In this document: positions 38,993 to 39,553 of the stretch, in pieces | Position numbering within the stretch: the first letter of the stretch is position 1 | Layout: every line of letters starts with the position of its first letter | NCBI GenBank assembly: GCA_903831805.1 | Contig: CAIKZD010000013.1 | Span: forward strand, 1 to 39,553 | DNA: 39,553 nucleotides | Direction of reading: 5' to 3' | Source of the DNA: an uncultured bacterium | Lineage (GTDB): Bacteria > Patescibacteriota > Minisyncoccia > Moranbacterales > UBA2206 | The notes under the pieces: model-generated | Told to the model about the DNA's origin: nothing | The model's database searches: none | Seen by the model: the letters and a program-made list of their open reading frames with translations, nothing else | Program-made: the position numbers and the translations under genes

Positions 38993-39292
38993 ATGGAAAA
39001 AATATTTTTAAGTGTGAATGCCATCACTATCATCTCACTGCTACTAGCGATCATTTTCACTGCCGGCATCGTGTGGCGCGTGGAAAAAAAATTGGACATT
39101 TCTTATAAGTTTTTTTTGACGGCTATCATTTTGCTTTTGGCCGCAGAAATCCTGGATCTGTATTATGGCATTGATAATCAAATCAAAATCGCGCTGATTG
39201 TTAAGAGTTTACGGATGTTTTTTGCTTTATTTTTCTTAACAGGCGTGCTTTTTATGCGCAATATCGTGCGAGAAATGGACGGAGAGAAATAG
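38993..39292 (+). CDS. Small three-TM membrane protein (99 aa)
   Basis: Three hydrophobic segments (about 8-28, 39-57 and 67-87) joined by short polar loops (RVEKKLDISYK; DNQIK), with a charged C-terminus. No family recognised. Its start is 1 nt after the stop of the surface protein gene, so they are probably co-translated and may act together in the membrane. Confidence 0.65.
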   Translation: MEKIFLSVNAITIISLLLAIIFTAGIVWRVEKKLDISYKFFLTAIILLLAAEILDLYYGIDNQIKIALIVKSLRMFFALFFLTGVLFMRNIVREMDGEK

Positions 39293-39344
39293 GCGATATA
39301 TGGTAAAAACAGGAAAAATACTGTATAATAAAATTATACAAAAT

Positions 39345-39553
39345 ATGACTGCTTATCTGAAAAAATCCAAAGGTTTATTATTGCTTGTAGCTATCTTCGG
39401 CCTTTTCGCCGTTCCCGCCCTCGCCCAATCCACCGCTTCTAATGGCCAACTCCTTCTCACCACTTCACCTCTCCCAATCAATTTGAAAGTCACGCCCGGC
39501 ACTTCCGTCTCCGCGCCGATTAAGATTAAAAACGACGGCAACCAAGATGAAAA
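39345..39553 (+). CDS. Start of a secreted protein gene (partial)
   Basis: The frame is open from the ATG at 39345 to the window edge, 69 codons. It begins MTAYLKKSKG, a hydrophobic signal sequence, and VPALA as a signal peptidase I site. The mature part, with PINLKVTPGTSVSAPIKIKN, looks like the first strands of a beta-sandwich found in secreted Patescibacteria proteins. TATAAT (39324-39329) is a plausible -10; the -35 is weak. Confidence 0.65.
   Translation, partial: MTAYLKKSKGLLLLVAIFGLFAVPALAQSTASNGQLLLTTSPLPINLKVTPGTSVSAPIKIKNDGNQDE

Overview
The window looks like a chromosomal segment of a Candidate Phyla Radiation (Patescibacteria) bacterium, probably of the Parcubacteria/Moranbacteria type. 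I infer this from gene content, not from a search. It has compact housekeeping genes (yebC, ruvB, ruvA, tsaE, polA, mutM, holA, rpsT, one tRNA-Gly) mixed with a type IV pilus assembly locus, several LTD/PKD/FN3/Ig-like surface proteins, DUF3048, bacterial PH-domain and FemAB-type proteins, and short ORFans.

Layout. 1-2107: an ORFan membrane protein, a palindrome-rich gap and an AbiE-type toxin-antitoxin pair. 2162-7010 (minus): yebC, a 693-residue lamin-tail/PKD protein, a PH-domain membrane protein with a small partner, and ruvB. 7061-7787 (plus): a promoter, a candidate structured RNA and a small membrane protein. 7966-13542 (minus): a double-length PilB/GspE ATPase, a DHH-family protein and a PIG-V-like mannosyltransferase. 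13668-15844 (plus): tRNA-Gly(UCC), tsaE, a cyclophilin lipoprotein and an ORF6N protein. 15916-22037: two ORFan operons on the minus strand, each beside a plus-strand TrmB-family regulator, with polA between them. 22033-22758: a Y1/RAYT-type transposase framed by its own palindromes. 22767-28310: mutM, DUF3048 lipoprotein-like gene, holA, rpsT (minus), ruvA, femX-like. 28351-36358: pilB, pilC, four pseudopilin-like genes, a PilM-like gene and two secreted proteins with a shared C-terminal domain. 36615-39553: a Fic protein with an operator array, a two-TM surface protein, a small membrane protein and the start of another secreted protein.

Expression signals fall into two styles. At least seven genes (abiEi, a trmB, polA, the RAYT gene, ruvA, pilB, fic) have a -10 box ending exactly 6 nt before the ATG, which predicts leaderless mRNAs. 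The ORFan small genes instead have a 5' leader, a strong Shine-Dalgarno and strong terminators, and two of their operons share a TTGACA-N17-TACACT promoter followed by a hairpin at the predicted transcript start.

The window is full of short dispersed repeats. One class is nested mini-palindromes with a 2-7 nt loop, found between genes and inside polA, the ORF6N gene and the RAYT gene. Another is AT-rich simple repeats, found between genes and in frame inside tsaE, mutM and femX. A third is larger MITE-like inverted repeats. The RAYT transposase with three near-identical palindromes around and inside it is the best candidate for a repeat-spreading system. The pilus genes, the tandem ATPase and the surface proteins together suggest an episymbiont-like cell surface apparatus, which is inference.
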